Shown here piece by piece: positions 40,050 to 51,292 of a stretch of 64,000 bases of DNA (position 1 is its first letter; each line of letters starts with the position of its first letter). This DNA is from Porphyra umbilicalis (taxonomy: Eukaryota > Rhodophyta > Bangiophyceae > Bangiales > Bangiaceae): the NCBI GenBank assembly GCA_002049455.2, contig KV918803.1:62001-126000 (forward strand), in the 5' to 3' direction. The notes below the pieces were generated by a model. The model was not told the origin of the DNA. It saw nothing but the letters and a program-made list of their open reading frames with translations, and did not search any database. Made by a program: the position numbers and the translations under genes.

Positions 40050-40816
40050 GGATCCTGCAGGTACTTAGGCTCATGACAGCAAAGCAGCCAACCGCTGACG
40101 TACATGTGGCTGTCTAAGGACACGGACTTGGTTCTAGAATGGAACAGCCGATAGAGATAGCCTGAGTTGTTGACAATGCTCTCAGGGCACATTTTCTTGT
40201 GCGGATCATCATCTTTGCGCCTCCTCCCCAACCTCATTCGACTGCTTGAGGCCATACAGCCTGCAGGGTTGCGCCCATTGTAGCGCGTGGTGACCTTCCT
40301 GTTACCAAAAAAACAACCACAAAGTGGCAGACGGCTCGCTGCGCTTGTAAACGGTATCTTGAGTGGATGCTTTACTTTCAGTAGTCCGTCTACCGGCCCC
40401 ACACCGCACGCCTCCCCCCCCCCTCCACCGCCCATCGACAAAAAGCTGGTGTCTCCCTGTTTTTTGGGGGCCACTGAGGGTGCGCAGACACCCTCCACTG
40501 TCAAAGAAGACCTCCCCTTGACAAAGGCACAATTCACCTGGCTCCAGGGACTCGATATCGACACCAGTTGCCGCTCTCCTGGTGGGATTGCCCCCCGATG
40601 ATGCAGAGTGAAGGACGTGTAGTTTCTTGGTCCTTCAGGCCAATCATCACATACCTTCACACAGGACTGGAATATGCCCCTGCTTGGCCTATGCTCAGCT
40701 CTAGATGCCAGGTCTGTTTTACTCAGTCGTCTGGACGGCGCAGACTCTAGATTTCTGCCCCTTCTTGCCGTTGACTTGGTCAGAAGCAGGCAGAAAGGTG
40801 GCTCAGGGAGCTGCAA
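39974..40816 (-). pseudogene. 280-residue open frame ending in a repeated segment, unknown
   Basis: The minus-strand frame has mixed composition, without a Gly/Ala/Arg bias, but no motif. Its C-terminal part (GYLYRLFHSRTKSVSLDS) is shared with the fragment at 28340-28415, so it is more likely a remnant of a dispersed element than a unique gene. The upstream part includes a run of glycines from a C-tract (40410-40430). Confidence 0.3.
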
Positions 40817-41720
40817 TCGACTGCTTACAGTCGGATCAGTCTGTAGGCACCCGGTCAGTCATTGGGCAACCTCCCGGTACGTGAAAATCGATTTGACTGC
40901 GCTTCATTGATCATGTCCGAGTACTACGGGCCCCGATCTAGACGACGGAGAGCCACGCAGTGCTCCCATTGTACCCCAGATCGTCAGAAATATCGACACT
41001 CTGAACAGGAGCCACTCCCGTTCAGTCCGCCCGTTCGCGAACGCAGTACTGGACGGGAGCCACTCCCGTGCCAAACATGTTCAGGTGCAAGGCAACAGTC
41101 ACGAGGCCCGCGCCGTTTCGAAGCCTCCATGGGCTTAGATGTGGTAGCGGCAGAGCAAGTAAGGACCGATGCCGGGAGTGAGAGTTACCATTGCACCTGC
41201 GCAATTTTGGTCGCCCGGTTGCCTGGCCGCAGCCATCCCGGTACTGCAGACGCGGCCGCGGTACGGGGTACGGTATCTGTTTCTTTTCGGGCGGGCTGCC
41301 TACCATGCTGCGCTTCCCTTTTGGACCTCCGTGGTGAGCACTTTGTAGAGTGACTAGTCGAGAATATGAAGCGTACCAGATAGGCCGACGACGGGCCAAT
41401 GCGGTACGCCGCGGTGGTACAAACAAATGAACAAAACAAGCAGCCGACCCATCCACGGGGCGCGGCGTCAACAGGCGTAGCCCCTGGTGGGCAATGGCAT
41501 ACAAAGCAGTAACACACAAATGCGGGGTACATAACTCCGCCGGCTCACGGGCCGCTCTAGGGCGCAGTCGACGGGCCGCCAGGAAAGCCAAAGCATGGAG
41601 CGACACCCATGGACGCATGCAAGCTCCCTCCGATGGGACCAACTCCAATGACATGAAGAGTAAGGCACTCTCACTTGTCCAAGGTTAGTCGAGCGAGCCC
41701 CTTCCTCATGACGTGACGGA
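40817..41720. other. Intergenic DNA with a GAACAGGAGC-type palindromic repeat
   Basis: 41005-41085 has GAACAGGAGCCACTCCCGTT and further GGGAGCCACTCCCG palindromes. A related cluster lies at 58235-58340. Otherwise no gene seen; the last 200 bp are probably the 3' flank of the next gene. Confidence 0.4.
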
Positions 41721-44419
41721 TCAGTCGAGCTCCTCGTAGACGCCCTCCATTGCATGAACGACAGCGGCGTGCGCGGCGGCAACGGCCGCGCGCTCCTCTG
41801 GACCCTGCGCCTCGTCATCAGACGGCTCCTCGATGTCGCTGCCTCCAGCGACCCGCCCGCTATCCCCTGCCATGTGTGTCTGCATGACGCCGTTCCCGAC
41901 AGCAGGGGCCGCAGCCACCGACGGCGGGCCGACGCCGGGAGATACCGGCGGCAGCGGCTCGGCAGAGGCAGACACAAGCGGCTTTCGGTACGACGGATTG
42001 TCCCGATGCGGATCCGCCCCGTCGACGAGGCGCAAGCCGTTGCTGCTACGAGAGCCTTGTGCTACGAACAGGTTGCGCACGACGGAGAGCTCCTCGACCC
42101 ACTCCGACCTGTGGCCCGCGTTCAGGCCCGGAGACGTCTCCACCGCGCCCTCGTCATCCGACTGGCTCGCCGCCCGCCTCTTGAGGTGGGACCTGATCTT
42201 CATCGTCACCAGCGCCACGTGCGCCGTCAAGCAAGAAATGACGTCGTTGTTGCCTGCCACGCCGCCGCCGGGCTCAGAGAAGCGACCTACAACTCCGAGC
42301 ACAGAGAAAACGACGCGGAGCGCGCGGATGAGACCGTCGCGGTAGACAAGCTCCGTCATGAACGCGTTATGCATGAGCAGCATGTTCGCCTCTTGCGAGT
42401 CGAAGACCACCTCGTACTTCGTCTGCGTGCCACGGGCGCGCCGCAGGGTACCGATGTCCGCCTGGTCGTTGACGAAAGCAGAAAAAGCGGAGACGGCCTT
42501 GTTACCAACGCGCTGGTGAAAGTGCGAGACGGCCCTGTGCAGGTACCGATACGCCATCGTTGTGTTGCGGCGGGGAGGCACAGCCGATGCTCCGTCGCGA
42601 GTCGTAGGCGGAGACGCCGCCTGCGGCCCGGCAGTGTCACGAGGCTGCCGCTGAGGCAGGCACCAGCGACGCGCCAACAAGTCGTCCGCTTCGCGCACGT
42701 CTACGTTGAAGCGCTCCGCTGTCCAGTTCTTCATTAAGACGTCGACATCGGCAATGTCGACCCACACGTCCGCCGCACCGCGTGGCGCCTCGAACTTGGT
42801 AAGTAGGAACTCTACAACCTTTGGCTGCAGCAGGGAAATTGAAGCACAACCACTCTTACATTGATACGGAGCCATGAGCGAGCACTGAGGTTAGTTGCGG
42901 AAGCGAACAGCGCGCGCGGGGCTGGGCAGGCTCGTGAGAAGCCGGCCTCTCCAGACCGTCACATTCAACAAAGAGCCAGGTGTACAATTTCGGACACTCG
43001 AGCCGACATGGACATGTCTGCTGCGCAAGCGCCTGAGTGAATACATACCTTGAGGTCGAGAACCCACCGAGAATCGTGCTGCTCCGTCGCCAAAGCAGAC
43101 CTAGCGGCCACGCCACCAGCCAGAGTAGCCGCAGCACCGTCCAGCGCCGCACTCGTCCCAGGCGCGGCAGTAGCCGCGCGGTCAGCGGTCACCGACGTCA
43201 GCACCGTGCTCACGTCGCCGGAGATCGTAACAAGCGTGCGGCGTTGGAAGACCAGCGACGCGGTTAATCGGTCCACGAGCACGGCAATGTCATCAACATT
43301 CTTGGTAACGGCGCGTAGCTGGCTGTTCAGTATGGCCACCTCCTTGCGCTGCGTCGTGATTTCACGGCGTACGCCGGCAAAGCCGCATGTGGTCGAACGG
43401 ATCATGTCAGCCACGTGCGCGGCGGTCGCAGGTGCGGCCGACGAGGTGTTTCCAGCCCTCCCCGTAGGCAGCGTCGCGCCGGCACGCACAGACAGACTGC
43501 CGCCGTTGGCCGCCGCCGGACTCGCACGCGAGCGTGGCAACGCGCCTCCACCGTCAGGCAGCGGCGCAGCAATCCCGGAAGAAGCGCCCGCACGTCCCGT
43601 AGGCGACGCCCTGCCGCGCGCGCGGGCCCCGCGGCTTCCACCGCCCAAACCTCCCCTACCAGCGATGGCCTGGCTGGCGCCAGCTCCAGCCCCACCGTCG
43701 CCCGGTGGTCCGCCGCCATGTGTCGACGGTTGGCGCGGCGGGGAGCAACCAGGCGTGGCTGCGCCGCGACGTTTCTTGTTCGTGGGTCGGCTTGAGGCGG
43801 CCATTTGCCGTGGCATGGTGGTGCCTGGCGCAGCGTACGGGGTGCTCTCTTCGTCACCTTCCTGGTCCCACTCATCGTCGTCGCTGTCGTCATCGAGGCC
43901 ACGCCGCGCGTGGGAGGGCGGCGCGGCAGCGGGCGCCGCTAGCGACGCCAAGGCGCCTTGAAAAGAGCCAGTGACACCGAACGCGGCGTCCGCCGAGGCC
44001 GTGGCCTCCAAGGGCGGCAGCGAGTGCCCTCCAGCTACCACGCTGGAAGAAAAGCCAGCACCGCCGTTGTGCCCGCGCGGCGTCGCCACAGCAACAGCGC
44101 ATCGCGCCACGTGCGATGGCGACTGGCGCACAGCTGCCGACGTGGGCGGAGTAGCGCCGGACGACCCGGAAGCATGATGGCGCAGCCACGAAGCAGACGC
44201 GTTGACCAGAGGCGGCGCGGGATGACCCTCCTGCGTGTAGAGCGCCGGCGTTGTGGGGCCGTGCCCGGCGGGGGACAGGCGAGCCGCCACCTCCGCCGCG
44301 TACCGCAGCCCACTCATCACCCGAGTAGGCCGAGCCCTGTTCGGTGCCACCGAGTCATCTTGGTCGTTGTTGACGTAGGCTAGGGAGCCGGCACGCGCAA
44401 GACCGTACAGCGCGGACAT
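41721..44419 (-). CDS. Large disordered/coiled-coil protein, about 844 residues, two exons
   Basis: Exon 1 is 44419-43049 (457 codons) and exon 2 is 42884-41721 (387 residues plus TGA). They are separated by a phase-0 intron with GTATGT donor, CTAAC branch-like site and CAG acceptor. The start is chosen at 44419 for its GCCGCCATG context; a TACAAAAG box lies 153-160 bp upstream. Exon 1 encodes a long low-complexity region (Ala/Gly/Pro/Ser, an Asp/Glu run DDDSDDDEWDQEGDEE and a basic KKRR run) and then about 60 residues with coiled-coil character (REITTQRKEVAILNSQLRAV). Exon 2 has a more globular segment (VVEFLLTKFEAPRGAADVWV; FHQRVGNKAVSAFSAFVNDQ) and an acidic tail. No family recognised. It is divergent to the transposase candidate at 47053 and could be its partner protein (as TnpA/TnpD in CACTA elements), or an independent nuclear gene. 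Confidence 0.65.
42885..43048 (-). other. Spliceosomal intron, 164 nt
   Basis: On the minus strand it reads GTATGT...CTAACCTCAG. The upstream frame would otherwise stop at 42965; splicing is phase 0 and leads directly into the 388-codon downstream frame. A second possible mini-intron (GTAAGA..CTGCAG, about 36 nt, in frame) just after the acceptor may or may not be used. Confidence 0.75.
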
Positions 44420-44571
44420 GGCGGCGAGAAGTAAGGTGAAGAAGCACGACGACCACGGAGCAAAGGAGAAGGGGACCAAGAGGCAGGGATAGGATGGGTG
44501 CAAGCGAAGGCAAGGTGGAAAGGGATGGGATGGTCGAGCGTCAGGATGGGCTCAAGAACCGGGTGCGGCAG

Positions 44572-44579
44572 CTTTTGTA
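44572..44579 (-). promoter_or_regulatory. TATA-like box TACAAAAG upstream of the disordered-protein gene
   Basis: TACAAAAG on the minus strand, 153-160 bp before the ATG at 44419. Same sequence as the box before the Cys-rich gene. Confidence 0.5.
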
Positions 44580-46182
44580 CCCTGCCAGCGCACCAGGTCG
44601 GAGCGTTCGCTGAGATGCCTTGCCCACACGCCGGTGCGGAGCGCTCGCAGGTGCTCGCGTGGCCGACCACCTCCTAGTGCACAGCCGCGTGGGAACTCAC
44701 AACGCACCCGTACGAGGGAGGTCCACAGGCACCCACCATTTCGATTTACGCACACGCACATGCATGTGCCACACATCGAATGCAAGTACCACACACGGCG
44801 TCGGCGACAAAGACAGATCGGCGCCGGCCTCTCGGCACTCTGGAGCATGGCATGCGGGGCTTGCGCACGAGACAATAGCGGGGGGGGGGAAGTGATGCAG
44901 ATCGGTTCTCGCTCGCTCAATGCAGCACAAATGCTCGAGGGCCGGCACGGGGTCAGTCAGCAGAGGCCAGGAGGGAGCTGAGCAGCGAGATGGATGCGTT
45001 GGCGGGCTGCAGGAACCTTCTTGCCAGTGAGAAGACGTAAGCGGGTGAGGGGTCACAGCGACGGAGCGGCATGGCGAGATCCTCAGCGCACAGCACTGGA
45101 GCGGGGGCGCAGACAAGGATCGAGGACGAGGCGGGCTGGCGGGCACAGTCTCGGTGATCGGAGGACGAACAGCAACCGCAAGGTGCTGACGAATGTGGAG
45201 GACAGCGATTCGCTCCCCTCGAAAACACGCGGATGACGATGTGCACAATCGCCGTTGAAGCAGAAAGAATATTCGCGAAAGTGTCGTTCTTGGCCGCTCG
45301 AATTGTGCACATTGATTCGAGCCCAAGTTCGAGGGCGCCACTTTGCTCAGAGACACAATGTTATTGGACAAAGACGCCGGTTATTTGGGACACCGACAGG
45401 TGAGCCCCCTGCTCTTCATCTATTTGGATAGGGCTTCCGAAACCGCCGGGAAATTATGAGATAAAGACCACGTCAAAACTCCTGCTGCCATGGTTCACAA
45501 TTTGGCAGAGCCCCGTCAGCGACCAATTGACGCAGGCCACTGTTGCAGATCTGACCGACAGGGCTGGCGCGCGCGCTTTCTCCTCAGGCTCTGTCGGCCA
45601 AGGAGAATGTTTCGACTTGGACGGGGCATCGTCTGCTTTCGCCCGTGGTCCACAGAAGGCACTCCGCAAGTGGGGACATTGCGGACGATGCGGTGAGTGA
45701 CGGCCAATCTCCAACCAGTGCGCACCGGTGGACGGGTCGCGCGTCATCGCGCCGTGTCGCTCCGCGTGTCTCCGTGCCCCCGTTGAGCTACGGATAGGGC
45801 TCTTGGCAGGTCCGATGCGGCGCTTTGTCGTTGTCGGGGCCGTAGACCCGGGGATCTCGCATTGTTCGTTGCGCTGCTTGGCTCTGTACGACGCGGTCGG
45901 CTCCGGACTGAGCTCCACTTCATCGTGAATCGGGCGGCACCGTGCCGCACGAGGCGCTTGCGCAACCCATCACGCTCTGCGACCGCCGTTTCCAGCCGGG
46001 GGCCTCGGACATGCAAGCATCGGCGTGGCGCACGCGTACCACGAGGAGCATGAGACACTTTTCCCGCGGGTTGACGGCCTTCTATATTGCGTGGCGCTTG
46101 TTCCGTTTCATGCGCAGGTGGAGCTACGGTGCCGGCCGGCGCCGGCGGCGCACACGGGAGCGCCTTGGCCTACCAGCACCAC

Positions 46183-46208
46183 GGGGGGGGGGGGGGGGGG
46201 GGGGGGGG
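46183..46208 (+). repeat. G26 homopolymer
   Basis: Twenty-six consecutive G residues followed by A and five more G. It could form G-quadruplex DNA and is also a likely site of sequencing length error. Confidence 0.95.
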
Positions 46209-46888
46209 AGGGGGCTCGAGAGATTGGTGGTGGGGCATGTGCTTGGGCGCACCCGGCGCGGGAGGGAGACGCCGAGGACGATGGGGACCCCCGGGCGTCA
46301 TTGGGCACAGGCCACGCAACTGCTCCTGTTCTTGCGGTGGGATGTGTGGCAGTGGCATCCACTGCGTGATCGCCCACGCTTGCGAGTGCCGCTACGATTG
46401 CGTCTGTCCGGTAGCGACGGCGCGCATGCGGCACACGAGTGAACTGCTACGCTCGCACTGGCGATTACGCATCGTTGGCGCAGGCGCGAGGACTGAGTTG
46501 CTGCGCCTGCGGCCGTGCGCGCGGGGAGTTGCACGCCACAAGCAAATGTCTGGTCGTTGCAACAAGGCGGTGGAGCGTGTGTGCACGTGGTACGGCCGGT
46601 AGGGGGGCCAGCTACCGTCTTGCACCAGCCAAATTGGAGCGACGCCCTCCACCCACCGCCTTGCGTCTGCGAGGGGTCGGCTAACCGGAGTGCATCTCTT
46701 TTGTGTCTTTTTGGCCACTGTCGGCATGTTTTGGCCTTTGTCCTGCCTATGGCACTCGGCCGGTGCGCTTGGGTCAGAAACATGCAAACCTCGGAGGCTC
46801 CGTGAGGTCCAGACGCGGGGGATTCCAGCGGGCTTGGGCACGCACTAACTGAGGATGTCAAGGTCTCGCTGCCGACGCGCTGTGGCTC

Positions 46889-46896
46889 TATAAAAG
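46889..46896 (+). promoter_or_regulatory. TATA box TATAAAAG upstream of transposase candidate
   Basis: A consensus TATAAAAG, 164 bp before the ATG at 47053. Placement matches the boxes of the two other genes. Confidence 0.65.
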
Positions 46897-47052
46897 CTCA
46901 TGTCTTGGTCTTGTCGACCCTGTCCTCAGACGCGCACTCATCGATAGACGCACCCGTCACCTCGACGGAACTGCGACCACAGACGCGCTACTCCTGGCGG
47001 TGCGCTGTGTCCTTTCTTCCACACTCCCTTTGCCCCACACCTCGCCGTTGCC

Positions 47053-50000
47053 ATGTCCCTGTCCCAGCGCGCAGTTGCGCGCACCATTCCGTGCCCCTTT
47101 TGCTGCCTCTCCTTCGCCAAGACGATCAACCTGGCTCGGCATGTGCAGACGTCGCATAAGAACGAGAGCCGCTGCGCGGCGGCTGCCGCCGCGGCGTCCG
47201 TGACGTCTCAGTCGTTTACTCGTGACTCCATGGCCGCAATGGCAAGCGCGCCGGGTCCGCCGCTTTTGGACGTGAACATGCCGGCGATGGACGTGACCGG
47301 CACCGCTGACGGCGGCTTGGCGTCGCAGAACAAGGACACGGCCATCGCGGATGTGGCTATGAAGGGGCCCTTGGCGGGCGTGACCGGCACGGTAAGCGCC
47401 GGCGAGGCGCCGCATGACGACGACGCGGCCACCGCAGAGGCGACCCCTAATGGGCCTGTGGCGAGTACGGTCGGTTGCGGCTTGGAGACGCACCAGCTGC
47501 AGGCCGACAGCGACGGGGGCAACGACCTCATTGGCGCATGGCTCGACGATTCGGAGTCTGAAGACGAGGACGCGGCGGCCGCCCACGATGACGCCATTGG
47601 TGCGGCCGCCGTTGACCTCCTTTCCGCGCTACCGCGGCACGTTTTTTTGACAAGCACGGCGGCACGCATTCGGGCGTACTACCGCGCCTTCCCCGAGACG
47701 TCTCAGTCTTCACTTGTCGTGCCGCCGTGGTGCGCTAGCCGCCCATTGCGCTTTTCGACGCGGGCCTTGCGGTGCGCCCTCCGTTTCGCTTTGACGGCCG
47801 GCGGCTGTGGTTTGACGGAGCGCGACCACGTGGCGTACGCACAGTCGCTGTGTGTGGCTGAGCGGGAAGCGACGAGGGGCACAAACTTGGTTGGCTCCGT
47901 CTCGGCCGCCTTCCCATCGGCCCACGGCTTCCTTACTGCCGCGCGCCATGAGCAGAACCGCGTGCTGGCGGCGCGCCGCTGGATGATGGTCAACATTGAG
48001 ACCGGCGGGCGCACGTTTGTCTATTACTACCGGGACATTCTTGGAGTCGCGTTAGATTTGATGGCGCATGCTGAGCGCGTGTCGTTCGGCGACATGACGA
48101 CGGCCGCGCAGGACGCAGTGGCGGATGACCCGGCCGGATGTGACGTCCGCGACGACCACGAGCGTCAAGGAACGCTGGACGCGGACCTGTACAAGCAAGA
48201 TAGCCGTCAGGCGCGGCGCATCCATGGGCCCGACGCGCGGGTCCTGGCGGTCCAGCTGCATGCGGACGAAGCACTCGTGTCGTGGAGCGGCGCCCACTAC
48301 ATTTTCCCTCTGCGCGTCAACGTCCCTAACGTGCTTGACGGCGGTGGCCAGTGGCAGACGGTCGGCTACCTCCAGCACATTTCTAAGGCGGTCGAGCACA
48401 GCGCGGCCGCGAGGCTGGCCGTGAGCGACATGCGCAACGACCTGCTCCAGCGCTGCCTGGCGGTGTCACTGCGTGCCTTCACGCGCGCAAGTAAAGAGGG
48501 CGTCACGGCGCCGGTGGCCGGGCACGGCTCCGTCATGCTCGTGCCGCGAGTTTTGGGCTTGGTTGTTGACCAAGTGGAGGAGCGTAACATGTTGGCGCTC
48601 ATGGGTAATCGATGCCGGTACTTCTGCTCGCTTTGCATGGAGGACAAGAATACGAGAGGCGGTCTTCTGGGAGTACGCGCTGTCGATCGCGATGTTGTCA
48701 CAACTCTCGATGCGCAGATGGCGGCTGCTGTCGTGCGCGCGGAGGACGCGCGCGCGAGTCGGCGCCGCGCCCTCGGTCGCGATCACAGCGCGCTCGCGTT
48801 TGTGCCCGCCCTGGGTGCAGTCCACGGTCTCGGTACGGGCGCTTACAACCTGTACCGCGTCGTCTCGTTCGACTTGCTGCATGTTTGGAAGCTTGGTATC
48901 CTCCGGCTACTGGCTCAGCGCCTGCCGGCCGTACTGCGTGCCCTTTGCGCAGGCGGCGGTCTTGCGCGTCTAGGCACGGTGCAAGACACACTGGACATTC
49001 TCAACCTGCGCGGGTTTCAGCTGGGTCGCAACTGCAAGGTGACACCGTCTGCACCAGGGTATGTTCTGGCGTCGCCGCTGTAGGCAGGGGGGGGGCACTC
49101 GTTGGGCTGTGTGCGGGCCGCGGTGTCTTCTCCAACGTGTCGCGAGGCGGGGACGCGCCGAGCGCAACGCCTGCCGGCCGGATGCGCCCGTGTGCTAAGT
49201 GGTCCACAGAGAGCTGACACGAGAACTGACCTGACGCACATTCTCTACTATCGCACTTGGCTCGGCTTCGGATGAACCTATTCCTTTATGCAGTTGTTTT
49301 GTACCGACCTCAGAGCCGCAAGCCACAATGACCGGTCGCAGCTGGCGGCACTTTAGCATCTTCTGGCGCTTCATGGTGGCCGGGCTCATCGGCGTGCCCG
49401 ACACAGGGGAACCCGCCGCAGCAACATTGGATGGCGTCCCGGTGGCACCAACTAGGCGGATGCCCCACGGCCCGGGCGGGACGGGCAGCACGACGGGCGA
49501 GACGTCCAGCGATGACGACAGCAGTGTCGCCAGTGCATCTTCCGGCGGCTCCGCGGGCGTTGATAGCAGCGACTTTGATGACGGCTGGGTGGCCGTGCCG
49601 GGGGACGACTTGGCCGTCGCCGACGACTCGGTCGGCGCTTTGCCCAACATGGATGTGGCCTCTTCCAGTGCGTACGCGGAGCACTTCTGCGATATGCCCC
49701 TGCACGAGGCGTACCTGGTGTTGTTCTGCCAGGCGGCGCGCGTGGGTGGTATGCTGTTTGGTGACAACGTTGCTAATGCGACTGTCGTCACCGAGGCGGA
49801 CGTCAACGACATTGACGAGGCCGCCAAAGAGCTCGGCGTCGACTTCATCCAGACGTTGTACGGGCACGTAAACACGACTAAGCTGCACCGCCTCGTACAA
49901 CACCTGGGCGAAGAGCTGCGGAATCGTGGCAACCTCTGGGAGGGCGACACGTCGGTCAACGAGAAGCTGCACGGCAGCTGCAAGTGCATGTTTAAGCGCA

Positions 50001-50769
50001 GCAACAAGCGCGGCCCCGGTGTTGCTCTTCAGATGATGCGATGCGAGGAGACGCAATCGGCGGTCATCAAGGAGCTGTGCGAGGCGGACGATGATGAAGG
50101 AAGCGGCGTCCCTTCCGAGGAAGACGGCGGCCACAGCCAGGCCCCTGCCCCGCCTACGCAGACGTCGGACCTCACGTTCACGGGCCGTGCGCAGCGCGTG
50201 GCTGTCACCATTCTGTGCCGCATCCCCGCTTTGGCCAACTTGGGCGCGGTTCTGCGCCTGCACGACACCGCCTGGGTCACACTGCATCGCACTGTCCGTG
50301 TCATGGCGCGTTTCGAGTGGGGCGCCCCGCCAGTGCTGCAGCACCTACGTGCAGCGGACAGCTTCTTTGGCAAGCCATGGTACTCTTTTGTTCGCTATGA
50401 GAACAATGACGGCGACCTCTGCTGGGGCCGCATGCGCCTCGTTCTGCGCTCTCTTGACGGCGAGGCCTGCAGCTGCGTGGTCGTGCAGCGTATGCGCCGC
50501 GTGCCGAGCCCGCGGGGGTGTGCGCTGACGCGGTATGGGTGCGTCCGTCTGGCGTGGGAGTTTCCCATGACGAAGACTCCCACCCGGCCCTGGAGCTGGT
50601 TGACGCCGCCCGCATCCTTCGTGCGGAGGACGTCCAGGTGGACTGGCGCGACCTTGGAGAACGCCTCGGTCTGCGCGCCATGCCGAGCAACCAGCCGGAC
50701 ACGCCGGCGGAGCGCCGGGCCTCGCGTTATTTCACTAACGTGTTCTATCCGTGGACGACCCGTTGTTGA
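47053..50769 (+). CDS. DDE-type transposase candidate with N-terminal C2H2 finger (CMC/Plavaka-like)
   Basis: Exon 1 is 47053-49058, exon 2 starts at 49294; GTATGT donor and TTTATGCAG acceptor, in frame. Residues 14-35 are a C2H2 finger (CPFC-x12-H-x4-H). After an acidic linker come a motif-rich core: an ADEALVSWSG segment (about 48265), CSLCMEDKN (about 48630), FDLLHVWKLGILRLL (about 48870) and, in exon 2, LWEGDTSVNEKLHG..KRSNKRG (about 49935). The D-(DLLH..KLG)-(E.LH..K..SN) order recalls the CACTA/Plavaka/Tnp2 group, in which an N-terminal finger is also usual; this is recognition by eye. Near the 3' end the coding frame changes: a short intron (GTATGC at 50490 to AG at 50575, with CTGAC inside) would explain it, a frameshift would too. 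The end (YFTNVFYPWTTR) meets copia C3, which is inserted in the last codons. No TIRs found. Confidence 0.6.
49059..49293 (+). other. Spliceosomal intron in transposase candidate, 235 nt
   Basis: GTATGT at 49059 and TTTATGCAG ending at 49293. The upstream frame stops at 49081-49083 if unspliced. Splicing completes a glycine codon and enters the 49328 frame 11 codons before its first Met, giving CFVPTSEPQAT before MTGRSWRH. Confidence 0.65.
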
Positions 50770-51136
50770 GCATGGCTCAGCAATTCCATTTGTCTGTACT
50801 TACCCGGTTGAGCATTGGGACTCAGTTTTGGGTATTTACCTATGCACTTGTTGTATGTTTTGTACTTGTGTGTACTTGATTTGTTGGTCTCGTAGTGGGC
50901 ACTCTCTGCTGGGTTGAGCTCGGGGGGGGGGGACTTGTGTGGGGAGGTGCATGCCCGTTCTGGGAGGTGCGCCGCGGACCGCGCGCACTGAGAACTGAGG
51001 CACGTGGGTGTGCTCCGAGAGCGGGCTGCCCGACGACCTGTCCTGGGGCCGCCTGGGGTACATTAGGTGGCTGGACACGGCCCAGGACCTCTGCCATAGT
51101 AAAACAACGCACCCACTTGACCACACCGACTTCACA
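50764..51136 (+). repeat. C3 5' LTR (373 bp)
   Basis: Begins TGTTGAGCATGGCTC, ends CCGACTTCACA. Includes a G10-type run at about 50921-50931. Confidence 0.95.
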
Positions 51137-51150
51137 GGTTATGGGCCCAG
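51137..51150 (+). other. C3 primer-binding site matching initiator tRNA-Met anticodon arm
   Basis: GGTTATGGGCCCAG is perfectly complementary to CTGGGCCCATAACC, the anticodon stem and loop (CAT anticodon) of eukaryotic initiator tRNA-Met. It does not match the 3' CCA end of a tRNA. Drosophila copia uses this half-tRNA priming; most plant and fungal Ty1/copia elements pair with the tRNA 3' end instead. Confidence 0.8.
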
Positions 51151-51292
51151 TGTCGCTGGTGGTCATCGTCGTCTGCCGTGCCCTTGTTGGCGGGACGACC
51201 TTGGTTGGGTTGCCGTGTGTTCCGGCGTCCGGCAGGTGGGTTTAGCCTCCCACGTCGTCAGTGCCGCGCCTGCTGGCGTGGTTGTCATCGTC

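Larger units (their letters stand above)
44420..47052. other. 2.6-kb intergenic region between divergent genes
   Basis: Presumably contains both promoters. It includes a run of 26 G at 46183-46208 and an AT-poor middle. Short Cys/Arg-rich frames (46087-46602 and others) have no motif and straddle the G-run. No further gene supported. Confidence 0.5.

Noticed and set aside
50836-51245. Separate genes in the C3 LTR and leader (frames of about 100-116 residues)
   Set aside because: The same frames recur in the other LTR copy at 56423-56833, so they are LTR sequence.
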